DNA from: Apoda limacodes
Taxonomy: Eukaryota > Arthropoda > Insecta > Lepidoptera > Limacodidae
DNA: 64,000 nt
Assembly: GCA_946406115.1 (NCBI GenBank)
Contig: OX291545.1
Span: 17,576,001-17,640,000, forward strand
Direction of reading: 5' to 3'
Shown here: piece after piece, positions 43,966 through 55,001 of the stretch
Layout: every line of letters starts with the position of its first letter
Position numbering within the stretch: position 1 is the stretch's first letter
Position numbers and translations under genes: made by a program
The notes under the pieces: generated by a model
What the model saw: the letters and a program-made list of their open reading frames with translations, nothing else
Told to the model about the DNA's origin: nothing
The model's database searches: none

Positions 43966-44310
43966 CATACAGCCAAAGTAGCTATGATCCAGCCCTGTTG
44001 TCTGTTCCTCTGGATCCCGGGATGCTCGTTGTGAAGTGTTGTGGCTTGAGGTCACAAGGTTCGCGAGCGTAGAAAATTATTATGCAAAAAAGACTGGCGT
44101 CGCCACAGTCCAGGCGAATATGTGTGCCACGAGGACTCGATTCTATCTTCAAAAGACCTCATTAGTGAGTGGGGTGTGTTGACGTCACACCAATCCACTA
44201 ACTGGATAATTTCATAAGCCAACTTTAAAAACATAGAAGTGCCTGCCCCATAGAAACAAGCGACAAGCGATGTAACAACCAAGATTTGCTTATAAGAATA
44301 CTTTGCGATA
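43966..44310 (-). other. Candidate minus-strand exon region, unidentified
   Basis: A minus frame at 44052-44282 reads LVVTSLVACFYGAGTSMFLK then LAYEIIQLVDWCDVNTPHSL and MRSFEDRIESSWHTYSPGLW before a TGA. Its composition is more protein-like than neighbouring frames and its start is hydrophobic. TTCTATGGGGCAG (minus) could be an acceptor, and GGCTGTAT-GTGAGTACC at about 43966 a donor. No single frame is open across both sites, so the exon model is incomplete. It lies 650 bp downstream (minus sense) of the exon ending at 44951. I do not recognise the protein. Confidence 0.2.
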
Positions 44311-44655
44311 CCATAATGTATACTTCAAAAATAGTCAGACCAGTTCATATTTTGCAGGATAACGTCAAATTGAATCAGGGACCCTGATTTATTATATTTT
44401 CCCAAGTGTCACCCGGGAAATACAATTATTCGATGTAGACTGTAATTTTTTTTGTAGACTGTAAACGAATGCTGGTTCGTCCTAAAATATCTGTATGGAA
44501 GAAAGAGCCTTCAAAAAACCAAGTGCGAGTCGACTCACGCACCGATGATTCAGTACCTACTTACCACCAGAGACTGCACAAAATTGTGGAATATTAATTA
44601 TCGAGAAAAACTTTGAAAGGGATTTTGTTCATAATTTTCGTAAAAAGTACATATT

Positions 44656-44840
44656 TTATGAAGCTTAAAGCTCGTCACACACGTAGGTAGCTTAAATATA
44701 TATTAATATACCAAAATATATCAATACAAAACTGAAAGGTCACTCAAAGTTTACTATAAAAATATATAGTAATATGCCTTGCTGCAATTCACATTAATAT
44801 AGATAATATATTATAGCTGCGTGTGTGATGGGTAGGTACT
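44656..44840. repeat. AT-rich element with short inverted ends
   Basis: CTCGTCACACACGTAGGTAGC near 44671 and AGCTGCGTGTGTGATGGGTA near 44816 are inverted copies with small differences, enclosing very AT-rich DNA full of ATATATT. The left end also resembles 42710-42745 (ATGAAGCTAAAAGCTCGTCA). Possibly a MITE. Confidence 0.4.
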
Positions 44841-44950
44841 TAATTTATTTTTTTAGAATCTTTTCTGAAACGCCACAACACCTGAGACTATAACATACAC
44901 CACACCAAACCATCAAATTGAATACTATTTCCTTTGTTAAAAAAACTTAC

Positions 44951-45103
44951 CTGTTCCAACTGCACCTTGTCTTTACTTTTAAACCGACGCCACGGTCGCC
45001 AATTCACTTTCAACACCATGTTGTACACAATCGCTACACATATAACGACCACAGCAATAATCAGAAAGCAAAACTCATAGTTTGTCACTACGTACATTAC
45101 CAT
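44951..45103 (-). CDS. Candidate first coding exon of a membrane-anchored protein
   Basis: On the minus strand an ATG at 45103 opens 51 codons that end at GAACAG-GTAAGT (donor at 44950), a consensus 5' splice site. The peptide has a short N-terminal flank (MVMYVVTNYE), one strong membrane segment (FCFLIIAVVVICVAIVY), then a basic juxtamembrane stretch (LKVNWRPWRRFKSKDKVQLEQ), like a signal-anchored protein with its domain in later exons. The domain exons were not found with confidence; 43966-44310 is the only nearby candidate. No family can be named from the anchor alone. It overlaps, in part, an opposite-strand exon candidate. Confidence 0.35.
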
Positions 45104-45141
45104 TACACAATGTACTACACCCTTTTTTTTTCTATTTACAG

Positions 45142-45277
45142 TAATGAGAAGCACATTGCTGCTACGCTCTCGGCTGCGTCGAGAGGTGCGATGTGCCCAA
45201 CTAATACTACTCAAACGTCCCCGTACCCTCGCATTGAAGTCATCACTACGCAGGAGTACATGATGCTGTTAATTTAA
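45142..45277 (+). other. Candidate plus-strand terminal coding exon, antisense to its neighbour
   Basis: CCTTTTTTTTTCTATTTACAG is a textbook acceptor ending at 45141. The following frame NEKHIAATLSAASRGAMCPT then NTTQTSPYPRIEVITTQEYM and MLLI is open to TAA at 45277, and the block is GC-richer than its flanks. It may be the last exon of a plus-strand gene whose other exons I could not find. The reverse strand of the same DNA is also open, so either or neither may be real. Confidence 0.25.
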
Positions 45278-45562
45278 ATTAACGCTTCTCATAACTGGTA
45301 CACGTTAATTATACGCCGAAGGTATCTTTGCAAATAAACTAGAAAACAACGCATTCCACATCAGGTACTTATATTAGGCAATAGAGCAAGTAATATTTCA
45401 TATTGTGCCAAAGATAAGCAGGGAGCGTATTACAATATGTCTGGAGTTATCGGGACTCCGGGGCAAAATGTATGGAAGTGAGTCGGAGCGAAGAAGAAAA
45501 CACAATTTTCATCCCGATTAAGTTTCCACGGGAATAGATTAGTCCAAATGTTACCTTAGGGA
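45278..45562. other. Non-coding
   Basis: TATGTCTGGAGTTATCGGGA with CTCCGGGGCAAAATGTATGG near 45436 resembles the arms of the next element. Nothing else seen. Confidence 0.35.
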
Positions 45563-45727
45563 CCTTATTGGAAACAGTCTCAAACTATTCGGACGTTGGA
45601 ATTCAAGAGAAAAATGTATGCAAGTACATTCACGGGTTTCGAGAAATAAGTCAGACTTCCATACATTTTTGTCTTGAATTCCAGAGTCCGAATAGATCGT
45701 GGCTGTAATGGGCTGTTCCCAATAAAG
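45563..45727. mobile_element. Hairpin element
   Basis: The arms CTATTCGGACGTTGGAATTC with AAGAGAAAAATGTATGCAAGT and ACTTCCATACATTTTTGTCT with TGAATTCCAGAGTCCGAATAG pair with about four mismatches. An outer layer TTATTGGAAACAG / CTGTTCCCAATAA extends it. A fragment lies at 42290-42345. The 82-codon minus frame here is not a gene. Confidence 0.75.
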
Positions 45728-46356
45728 TCTCGGGGCTCTGTTCGTTCACATCGCCACGGATCAAAGATGTGACTATATATTTTTAACAGAAGCACAGAAT
45801 AAGGAATAGTACCCACAGAAGTATACAAAAGGACTCGGAAAAGTACATAGAATACTTTTATTCCAATTAAGATTTTAGGGAAAAAGATTTATTTGAAGAA
45901 CAAATCATGATATACGATTCATTCCCCCCAAAAATCATCTATACAAACTTAACTAGATCCCGCGCCGACGGCTGGGTACCTACCTACCCCAAAAAATCCA
46001 ATGACTTCTCTAATGTTATAGCAAAGTACGTATAGCGCGCACGGCACACCTTTATACTTGACTTTACATATACTTTGGTTATATAGATAGTTAATGAGTT
46101 TGGAGTTGGTAGTGTGTGTCTATAAAGTAGCAGATTTGAAGAGATCTAGGTTTTACCTAATTACTCATCTGTGGTTGTTTCTGCTCTGAATTAGTAAATG
46201 TTTTCTAAGTTATACAAAATGCAGACAAAAAACCAAAGGCAGTAGCTAGAAAACTATTTAGTCAAATAGGCTGTGATACAGGTAAAGGTGCACGAAATAC
46301 TGAACTTGACCGGTAATCAGCCAAATAAAATCTAATTTCTGTTTTACTACTAAGCA
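45728..46356. other. Non-coding
   Basis: ACTAGATCCCGCGCCGACGG near 45952 is a repeat scrap; no exon seen. Confidence 0.35.
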
Positions 46357-46620
46357 AACAAGCTTACGGTCCGCGTGATGGTAAGCGAGACAAAATTAAA
46401 TTTAAGGGTCGATGAAGACCTTATCGAACATATCTCGATATAGTCAAGTATTATTAGAAAATGTGAGGTCAAAAGTACGTTAAAATCGACAAACGTTTTA
46501 AAAACATTTATGAAAGTAAGATATGTGGAAGAAGTGTGCAAGGATAGTAGCAAATGGAAGTCTGCCGTTACTTACTACTCTTCCGGAAAAAAAGCGTGAT
46601 GTCCCTTTACTAGTAAAGTA
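46357..46620. mobile_element. LINE 3'-tail scraps
   Basis: AACAAGCTTACGGTCCGCGT with GATGGTAAGCGAG at 46357 matches the LINE 3' UTR at 21258-21295. GTGGAAGAAGTGTGCAAGGA with AGTAGCAAATGGAAGTCTG at 46524-46563 reads WKKCARIVANGSLP in a plus frame, a phrase seen at the end of lepidopteran RTE-type ORFs (recalled). The two are likely pieces of different LINEs. Confidence 0.5.
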
Positions 46621-46984
46621 CTCGAGCCTAGTTGACCCCCAAAATCTAAGGCTGCGACCGCACCTGCTAGCTGGAGGGACAGAAAAGTTGTTAATGAAAA
46701 GAATATGGTATAAAATCCATTTCATTTTATTGCGCATTCGCGGTCGACCGACCATAATTTATGTACGACCTAATCGTTATATCCCGTAATGCGCACACGC
46801 AGATGGCTAACCGTGATTCGTTGTAAATGAAATGACTAAAGCTAAGACAACCCGAAGTACCCTAATATAAGTTTTACTAATCAGTATGCGAGTCAAAACG
46901 GAAAGCTATATTATCTTCAGAAACTAAAAGTACTTTTTTCTAATATCTCCAATAAAAATTTACAAAGTCCCATAAATACTCAGT
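46621..46984. other. Non-coding
   Basis: GGCTGCGACCGCACCTGCTA and TTATTGCGCATTCGCGGTCG near 46650-46745 are locally GC-rich; identity unknown. Confidence 0.35.
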
Positions 46985-47491
46985 ATCGAAAATCGAATTT
47001 ATTGAGACCCCACTATGAAATAACTCGCAAGGTCAGTTTGCATTTCATATTTGATATGGCCAGATATATTTTCAGCGCGGCCGTAGAAGAAAAATATGAC
47101 GTCGCCAGCAGGCGGCCGATAGACCGGCGAGAATGATGCTGGTCGCTTTGTGCCGCGCCGCGTCGAATAGTCATTCATTCTAATAAAAGACATACATTTT
47201 GGCAGGAAAACATGTCGATTTTTTTAAAGTCATTTTGATGAAATAAATATACCCCGTGGTCCCTTCCAGGGACTACGGCAGGGACGACGAGGAATAAGGG
47301 GAATATTTAAGTACTTATTTTTTAAATAGGTACTATATTGGACTCTTAGGTAGTAGAAAAATTAAAGTTACCGTACCGAGTACATAACGGCTTTTCTTAC
47401 CCTCGGAATAAAAGCTTTCGACGTTCTTAGGCTAACGTCGAAACTAGCTTATTTCCTCAGGTAAGAAAAAGCGTCATTTTGTACTCGGTAC
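46985..47491 (-). mobile_element. Dispersed element D, copy 1
   Basis: Minus-sense order: AAAATGACGCTTTTTCTTAC (47487), TAGTTTCGACGTTA, then CCAGCATCATTCTCGCCGGT, CGGCCGCCTGCTGGCGACGT, GGCCGCGCTGAAAATAT, and finally TTCGATTTTCGATACTGAG. The same blocks in the same order and with similar spacing occur on the plus strand at 60049-60560. Both copies encode a similar peptide phrase (KRPASFS-VY-PPAGDV), but the similarity is at DNA level and no long frame exists. Confidence 0.75.
47373..47491. repeat. Hairpin within element D copy 1
   Basis: GTACCGAGTACATAACGGCT with TTTCTTACCCTCGGAATAAAA and TTTCGACGTT is inverted as AACGTCGAAACTAGCTTATT with TCCTCAGGTAAGAAAAAGCG and TACTCGGTAC. Copy 2 at 60 kb has only one arm, so this may be an insertion duplicating an end. 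Confidence 0.75.
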
Positions 47492-48074
47492 AAAATATAC
47501 TATAAATGTTGACTTCAGCTTGAATGTTTAGCTGTTAAGAACGGTCTTGGACAAACAGACGGAAAACAATGTGATCCTATAAGGGTCCCATTTTGTGCCT
47601 TTTGAGGTACGAAAAGAAATTGTATTATTTTAGGTTCCCATACCCTAAAAGACTCAAATGAACTGTACAAAGAAAACACGTATTATTTAGATATTAATAT
47701 ATTTTCGAATCTATAATGTACAAAAAATACAACTTAAATTAATGTAATGTACTCATAACGCGTGATTTAATCAATGAATAAAAACATGACAATTTGAATA
47801 CCTTGGAGATATTAGTAAAACGTGTTGGTTTCATTAATTGACAAAATACCAAGTGGTTGTTGATCCGGAAAAGCTACTAGGAACCTAGGCAGCATAAAGC
47901 CACACTCATTCTACACAATATTGTTATTTTTATTCATCTATTTTAAATTTATTTTGTAATAATTTATTTATTTCCAAAAATAAAAATTTCACTTTCACTA
48001 ATATCAGGGCGGTTTTTTTAAAGGCTTCGATGAAACGTTGGATAACTGTACAATTTAGTTGTATCTTTCTCTTA
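47492..48074. other. Non-coding; reversed GGGTTCCGT fragment
   Basis: GGACAAACAGACGGAAAACA, TGTGATCCTATAAGGGTCCC and CCTTTTGAGGTACG at 47549-47610 is the opening of the GGGTTCCGT element in reverse. The remainder is AT-rich. Confidence 0.5.
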
Positions 48075-49879
48075 AAAAATAAACATAACGATCTATATTA
48101 AATTTATTATTTATTCAACCATCACTTTTATAACAACTTTGGTTGTGTATGCTAGTCGTAAAAATATACGTATTCAACTATTTACAATACATAAACATAC
48201 ATACATACAATGCTTAGAAATGCACAGCAACACAAGAAGCCTTAACTAACAACCTGATCAACTAAATAACACAGACTTAACGGGCACCAGCAACAAAGAT
48301 GTCTGTACTCGACTAGGTTTATGCTAAGCATCCAACTGGTACTGGGCTGAGATATCGACTGCAAAAAAAAAAAAAACTAGATGTCAACCATGGCCGAAAA
48401 AAATACTCCCGCCAACTGACCCGATCATACGTCAAATAATTATATTTATCAGGGTAAATAAATCTACACCTGTAGAATTATTAAAATTTTAGAATTGTTG
48501 ATATACGCCACACCAACCCATTTCCTATAAAATAAAGTGTTCAGTTTGCATAATTTTAAATGGTGACGTATGGTATTGCGCCATGACATGTGTAACCAGA
48601 AAATAAAACAAATCACTGACCACGTGTTATTTGTACATACAAACTTCTTTGTTGCAAATGACCAATAATCTAAAAATCACTTCAGTAATGCCTTCGAAAA
48701 AACATAATTAGCTTTACGAAATATAACAGTGTGTTAAAACTACGAAACATACAAAAATAATTAAAAAAAAAAATCGTGATCACAGACGACAGGCCAAGAC
48801 AAGAGGCGCGATTTTATACAAAAAATAAAATCATTAATGTACGGGATTGTACCTCGTTGTGTTAGCAACTGTCATCCAATAATAATAAATATTATCACAC
48901 GTACATAATCTTCTATTAAAAGACTGCCGGTTTACCCTTTAAAATTAAATAAAATTAACAACCGAGTGGGAACAATGAATATTAAACTATTCCAAACTAA
49001 TTATGTTTTTCCTGTGAAACAAAGATTCCCGTACACATCAATGTTTCCTATTTACAGTACTCCAGTGATCATATCATATTTACGCAACTATGTAACCCGT
49101 TCCCACACAATAATCTTTGATCGAATCTCAAAAAAATATTTAAATTTCTTGATTAACACCATAACACAGTCCCCTTTTGAATTTGCTGTAATTTTGGATG
49201 GAAAATTTGGACCCTATGTATATCTTCGTTTGAACTTATTTTACTCTGTGGTAACGGACTTACAATTCCTTTTACACATATACCAATTGTACATACCTTA
49301 CAGGTACGTATAGTAATTCAATATGGTAAATAAGTTTAACTTTTTTGAAAGAGATGTAGTCATAAACCTATCATTATTCTTACCACATATAATGCTCTTA
49401 AAATTAACATGAATAGTTAAGAAATATTCGTAATTATTACAACACTGTATTTTGGAATGGACATCCAATTTTGAATCGAATTGAAATCTTTGTTGTATTC
49501 ATTTAGAAAAATATTTTTTCATAATTAAGTCGTTTACTTTATTTATTTTAGTATTTTTACGTAATATTGAAATCAAAGAGCATGGCAATGCAGATATGTA
49601 TGTCGTGTGAGGCTCCGCATCTATATTCATAATTTTTTGTAAGTGCCTACGAAAAACGAAAATAGTATATTTTTTAAATAAGCTAGCCACTACAGATGTA
49701 GGTAGTGGTCACATCTCCATAAAAAACTCAAACAAGATTTCAAGCCTAAAAATCTACGTAGATACACAAAGACCATAATAGCTGGAATTAAAATTACAGC
49801 ATTTAGGATTTTACTGACACCGAGCCTCATGCGGCACAGACCTTTTGCACCACCACTCATCTACTCGTTACCAAAACCT

Positions 49880-49905
49880 ATATATATATATATATATGTA
49901 TATAA
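49880..49905. repeat. (TA)n microsatellite
   Basis: About ten perfect TA units followed by TGTATATAATGTATAC. Confidence 0.85.
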
Positions 49906-50208
49906 TGTATACATATACTTATAAACTGTTTTCTAAATTTATTATATAAAGGTGTGGGTAGTTTTTAAGCCAATTTTAAACGTTAAATGTCCATAAATCA
50001 AAACGTGAGTTCTTTTTCATAGGAATACTTCTTCGTTGATGTTTTTTATAGACTACAAAAAAAATTCTAGATAAGGTACATAATATTTTGTAATCGAACT
50101 TTGAGTCAACAACTGCTGCACTGAATAATATTTCTGCATTAGTTCCACTGGAAGACTTCTCAATTCAGACACATTATAATAACAACAAATAAAAACAATA
50201 ACATCTAC

Positions 50209-50328
50209 AGTTCAACAAACTTTTATGACCCGGTGTCTGTCGCTAGTGTCGTAGTAAGTTCACAGCATTTTAATTCGGCGACTGTAGCTTCGATTTTTGA
50301 ACGCAGAATCGGAAAAGTTTGTTGCACC
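50209..50328. mobile_element. MITE family B, copy 5
   Basis: AGTTCAACAAACTTTTATGA on the left and GGAAAAGTTTGTTGCACC on the right, with the core GTCGCTAGTGTCGTAGTAAG and TTCGGCGACTGTAGCTTCG. It is the only family copy in the repeat-poor block. Confidence 0.8.
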
Positions 50329-52487
50329 TAAATCCGACTGTATAACTACTGCACTTATCATATTTTTGGTTATTTTTTGTTTTTGCACAATTATACGGTT
50401 TCATTTTAAATACGTAAATAATTTTGTAAAACTTTCATTTTCGAAAAAATAGTCACATCCGAGACGGAGAAACAGTCAATGGCATATGATCAATTTAATG
50501 TAGACATTTTAAAATACAATTAAATATAAGTAACTTTGATATTTTCGAATTATTCTAAATTCGATGTTTATTTACAATGAATCAAATTATGGTAAGACCT
50601 AAACAGAAACCAAGTAAAGATAAAGATGTCGTCAGAATGATATTACATTAGGTTCTTACTTATATTAATCATTATATTATAAAATTATGCTTACTTCAAC
50701 ATTGTCTGTTCGAAAAAATATTTTCTGTTCTTTGTATACTCTAGGCACGTATGCGTTAATTAGGGTTCACAAATTGTTTTTCATAAACGCTGTTATATTC
50801 TTCAATTCTATTAATGGACGTTGGTGTATATAAAACGTTATGATTACATAAACTATGGTAGCTTTAACCTGCAAAAATATAACCTCTCTTGTTCATACAT
50901 ATTGGTGTTTCTATACCTAGCGATCTGACTGTAGAGGCTAATGTATTGTAACATATGAAGTGTAAAGTTCAGATTTTATAAAGGCAATCCCTTGTACTTT
51001 GTGTGTTAGTTAAAATATTACCTACATTTCAAATTGTCTCTCCATTTCAAATGGAATGAACTGTTATATTGCTCTTGATTTCAGACACAGTAAAGCTTAA
51101 TATCACTATTATTATATGCGCGGAGTGCTGTTCATTAATTTACTTTACAGTACCGTCGGAGAAATACATCGGTAGTCTAAATTTTAACTATTTTTTACTC
51201 TGTAATTGTATAAAAATATACTATCGACACTTGTGCTCAGTTCCGCATCAACTCCAGTAATGTCGTCCATGACATAGGTATATAAATAATATAGAATATA
51301 AGTTTAGAATTAAAATCGATTTATGTTAAAGAATAGTAAATAAAAAAGTTTTTTTTTTTTTTGGAACTGTATTAGTGTTTTACATGTTAGGTAATAGCTG
51401 ACCAAGCAGATGTTGTAATATGTGTTTCAGCGCCCTCTTGTGGTGAGTTATAGCAAAATCTACAACAAAATAACCTTTCCCATTATACATGTATAGATAA
51501 TAATAGGTACGATTACAACTGTCTTTGAGAGTCTGACCCAGCTAGAGTTGATGCGGCGGCAGGTGTGTTAATACACGCGCGAGTACCTTATATTATTTGT
51601 ACATAAAATCTTCGTTATAGGATATTATTTATTATTTTAACTCTGTATGGAGATCATTATGTAGGAGATGCAACTAACATACATATATAATCTTGTTAAA
51701 TACTAAATTATTTAGAAGTTGTTTTAAATGTGTGAAAGGCTAGATTTTGAATATGTACTTAACTTTAACGAAATATAAAAATAAAGACGCTGTATAAAAA
51801 CATTAGAGAAATCAATTATTTTCCATAGTGTTATTCCTTCATAACATATTTCTGACCCGCATAATCCTTCTTTTAAAAAAAAAACACGTTTTAAGGCCTG
51901 ATTTCGTGATGTCTCAAATACTACAGTCTCGGCAATTCGAGGGTAAAATGGGGGCAAGCACTATAACGAATCTTAAAAGATAAAACTTACTGGCATAAAT
52001 TTTACTGCCGCATTTCTAAATCTGGAATATTAAAAAAAAATTAGACCAATTACAGTATTTCAAATTGGTTATTGCCAGGAATATGATGCCCTTGCGTGTA
52101 AAAGGATGCAGAATTTCTAAAAAGTGTTTAATCTCTTCAGGTCTTGTAATATAACCAGCTAATGGAACCAAACTCTGTAATCTAATACATACTCGCTAAT
52201 TCGCGATTGAATAAGACAGTTAAAGCATCGGTTAAAGAATCTCTATTTCACATAAACATTTCACTAGCTCCGTAACTAGATTAAGATATATCTAAATAGA
52301 CAATACATTAGTCTAGTATAATGAGCAAAATTCATATAGATCACTTATTTAGTGGCGTCCACACTATTTTGTCGCATCTCTTGTTCACTGTAACATATTC
52401 AGAGAAGTATAAGTAGAATTTGGTTATACAAATTATGTTTTTACACAAAGTTACATTGCCTTAGTTACAGATTAAAAGTGTTTAACA

Positions 52488-52635
52488 TTATAATAATTAT
52501 TCGGGTCTTACAACGATACAACACGCACATTGGGCAGGTGCACTTTCCAACTCCGCAGTACATGTAACTGTGCCGAAATATCGGAATCAAAGAAAAAAAA
52601 CATATCGTGGTAAGACCCTATTAATTGTTATAATT
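52488..52635. mobile_element. Small inverted-repeat element
   Basis: ATTATAATAATTATTCGGGT with CTTACAACGATA is mirrored by TATCGTGGTAAGACCCTATT with AATTGTTATAAT, about 28 of 32 matched. The centre TGTGCCGAAATATCGGAATC is a phrase I know from lepidopteran repeats. Confidence 0.7.
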
Positions 52636-53477
52636 TTCGTAGTAAATGACAAAAATAACATTTAGTGATACGCACCGAGTGTTACATATGTGTCAAATTA
52701 TACAAGATGTATATGTATAATATGTGTTTTACAAATATAACCAGACGTTGACCAATTAATGAACACACGCTTTAATCTACATAGCTCTTGATTAAGGTTA
52801 ACAAGCAACAATTTACATTTTCAACGTAAACCATTCGACACATTTAATAACATAAAAAAAAGATCAAAGATATACACATATAAGTTATATATGAGGCCTG
52901 ACGGAGACCAATTACGCTGCTAATGTAATATAAGTTTAGATGACGTCTTAACTAGACCTAAGACGGTAATTACTTTTTTAAAAACAAAATCATAAAACAA
53001 TAAATCGCTGCAAAAACGTTTTTAGGTAGTAAATTAAATCGTGCGTTCGTAAGGCTGTCGCAAAAATGAACCTACAGACATTTAAACCATACACTAGTTA
53101 CATTAGTTGTAGGTACACGGTATCATCAAAGTTATGATTTTTCACTTAAAAATTCATAATCAATCAGTGAACCCTCAGAGAATGCATATTATTGTCTCCT
53201 ACGCCATTTTTTTCTTTCTAACGTTTTTATTACAAGTTGTTGATACTCGTGGTATTGCAAAGATTTTTGCGTTAACATTTTTACAAGTCGGAGATATGGT
53301 CCCGAAAGTTTCACAGTTAGGGACATAATAACAATCTATAAAGTGGGTTAAATTTTAACATCAAAGTGCACATATTTGACAAATACATCACATTCAATAG
53401 TATTTTATTTAATCATTAAGTTTAAAATTTACGTTTAAATTGTGCAAATCTGAGATTAAATTTTTATAAAAGCATCA

Positions 53478-53578
53478 TTACTTCACGTAGTTATAACGTT
53501 AGTTCTGAATTGAGAGTAACTTGTATACATAATATATCCTTAATTAATAATAATTGTTAATTACTACGTGAAGTAGTA
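53478..53578. repeat. 13-bp perfect stem
   Basis: TTACTTCACGTAGT is matched by ACTACGTGAAGTAG about 65 bp later. If the block is a 3' UTR, the stem would form in the RNA. Confidence 0.5.
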
Positions 53579-54836
53579 AAAACACTTTTCGTCTACATCC
53601 TAAATACACCGATGACATAATATAGGATGTTCGCGTTAGTAACACAGTTGCGACAATATTTTTTAAATAGTCAAATGTACGACTTCGATAATTTAAATTA
53701 CGTCCAATATTCGATACTCAACGTGTTGCTAGATACTAACATTTTATATAAATGACAGGTAAGATTAGTCTCTATTCATGGATCCATTCATCTCCGGTAC
53801 ATAACATTGACAACATTCAAACAGATTTAATCGATTTGGTAACTCGAAACATTTCACGATATCATTACATCAAGTGACGATTGACAATTTAATTAGATAT
53901 TAACAAATGAATGACTGAACAAATAAAAAATATAGACTTTAACATTAAGTTTAATCTAGACTTCAGATAGATCAATTTGTAAAGTGCGCCGGGAATATAA
54001 GTCCTAAAGACAATATTAAAAATAATTAGATCGTTGACACAAATATTAATAAATTCGTCAAATTATGAAATAAGTTTCGCAGTCGTTTTTCGTAAAATAA
54101 AATAAAAATTACAGGAAAACAATATGCGACGCTTGAAACACAAATGTTTAACAAAATATTTACAATAAAGCAGATGCTAAAATTTGATAACACATATTTA
54201 CACATAAAACATAACTCTCCAAAAGAGAAACCGTTTTAATCAACTACTCATATATAAGTATGTAATATAATACAATTTACTTTGTCATAACAGGTAACAT
54301 TTGACTTTCATACTATAATTACAGTTTACGTTCATAACGCCAACATTTTTATTCCTATAGAATATTGCACACGGTTTGTTTCTTTTATAGATTGTGTTGT
54401 AAACTTGTACACTTGCAGATAATAACTTTGTATATATACATATGTTTATGTTGAATTCTATCATAGGAAGCTACCACCTCATCTTGTTACGAAATGGTAT
54501 CACTTTCAAAAATTATATATATATACATACAGTAAAATAAACCTTAAAAACGAAGTTCTTTGAGAACTTAAAAAAAATATATCAACAACGAAACAATATT
54601 TACAGCTCGGTCTCTAGCACTACTAGACTTCCTACAATAAGACGCTTTATAAATACGTGTACTATATTATTCTCACAGAGTCGTGAGATTTACAGCCGTA
54701 GAGGTACCACGTAGATCGTAACAGGGATCGACGAGGCGACGTTAGTTACGATGGGAATTTCCGTATCGTCGATGGCTCATCCGTGCGATACGTTGATAAA
54801 GTAATAAATGCATACGTTCAGGTTCAGGGCGGCGCA

Positions 54837-55001
54837 TCACTGCGACAGCAGTTTCTGCAGCAGGCTGGCTCTAGCCGCCGTCGTTGTCGAGGCAGCCGTA
54901 GCCGCAGCCGCCGCCACCGCTGACGCCGCCGCCGCCGCGCCCCCCGCACCCGCCGCCTCATCACCGCCCCCCGCCTCCGCCGAGCCCGCCTCCGTAATAT
55001 T
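54837..55001 (-). CDS. tai: Last coding exon, probable p160 coactivator (taiman/NCOA-like)
   Basis: The acceptor GTTGTGATACAG precedes the exon on the minus strand. Entered in phase 0 from the exon at 57099, it encodes 54 residues: NITEAGSAEAGGGDEAAGAG, an alanine-rich run with Thr/Ser, then AARASLLQKLLSQ and TGA. LQKLL is an LxxLL nuclear-receptor box placed at the very C-terminus. From memory, vertebrate SRC-1a also ends in an LxxLL (LLQQLLTE), which is a main reason for the name. Entered in phase 1 directly from 61610, the same exon reads EYYGGGLGGGGGR and stops at 54961-54963. The plus-strand 135-codon frame over it is a shadow. Composition is extremely GC-rich. Confidence 0.55.
   Translation of the reverse strand, partial: NITEAGSAEAGGGDEAAGAGGAAAAASAVAAAAATAASTTTAARASLLQKLLSQ

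Larger units (their letters stand above)
48075..54836 (-). other. Repeat-poor AT-rich block, possible 3' UTR of the minus-strand coactivator gene
   Basis: The block runs on from the stop codon at 54837. It lacks the GGGTTCCGT, LINE, Helitron and SINE pieces that fill the rest of the window; only one small MITE (50209), one hairpin element (52488) and a (TA)n tract (49880-49905) interrupt it. On the minus strand AATAAATAATAAA lies at about 48098-48115, a possible polyadenylation signal, but many others occur, including one near 54350. The true end is unknown. Plus frames inside (115 codons at 48966-49313; 64 codons at 53134-53328) have no motif. Confidence 0.3.

Noticed and set aside
48966..49313. 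115-codon plus-strand frame
   Set aside because: AT-rich codons, no motif, antisense to the presumed 3' UTR; no splice or promoter support.
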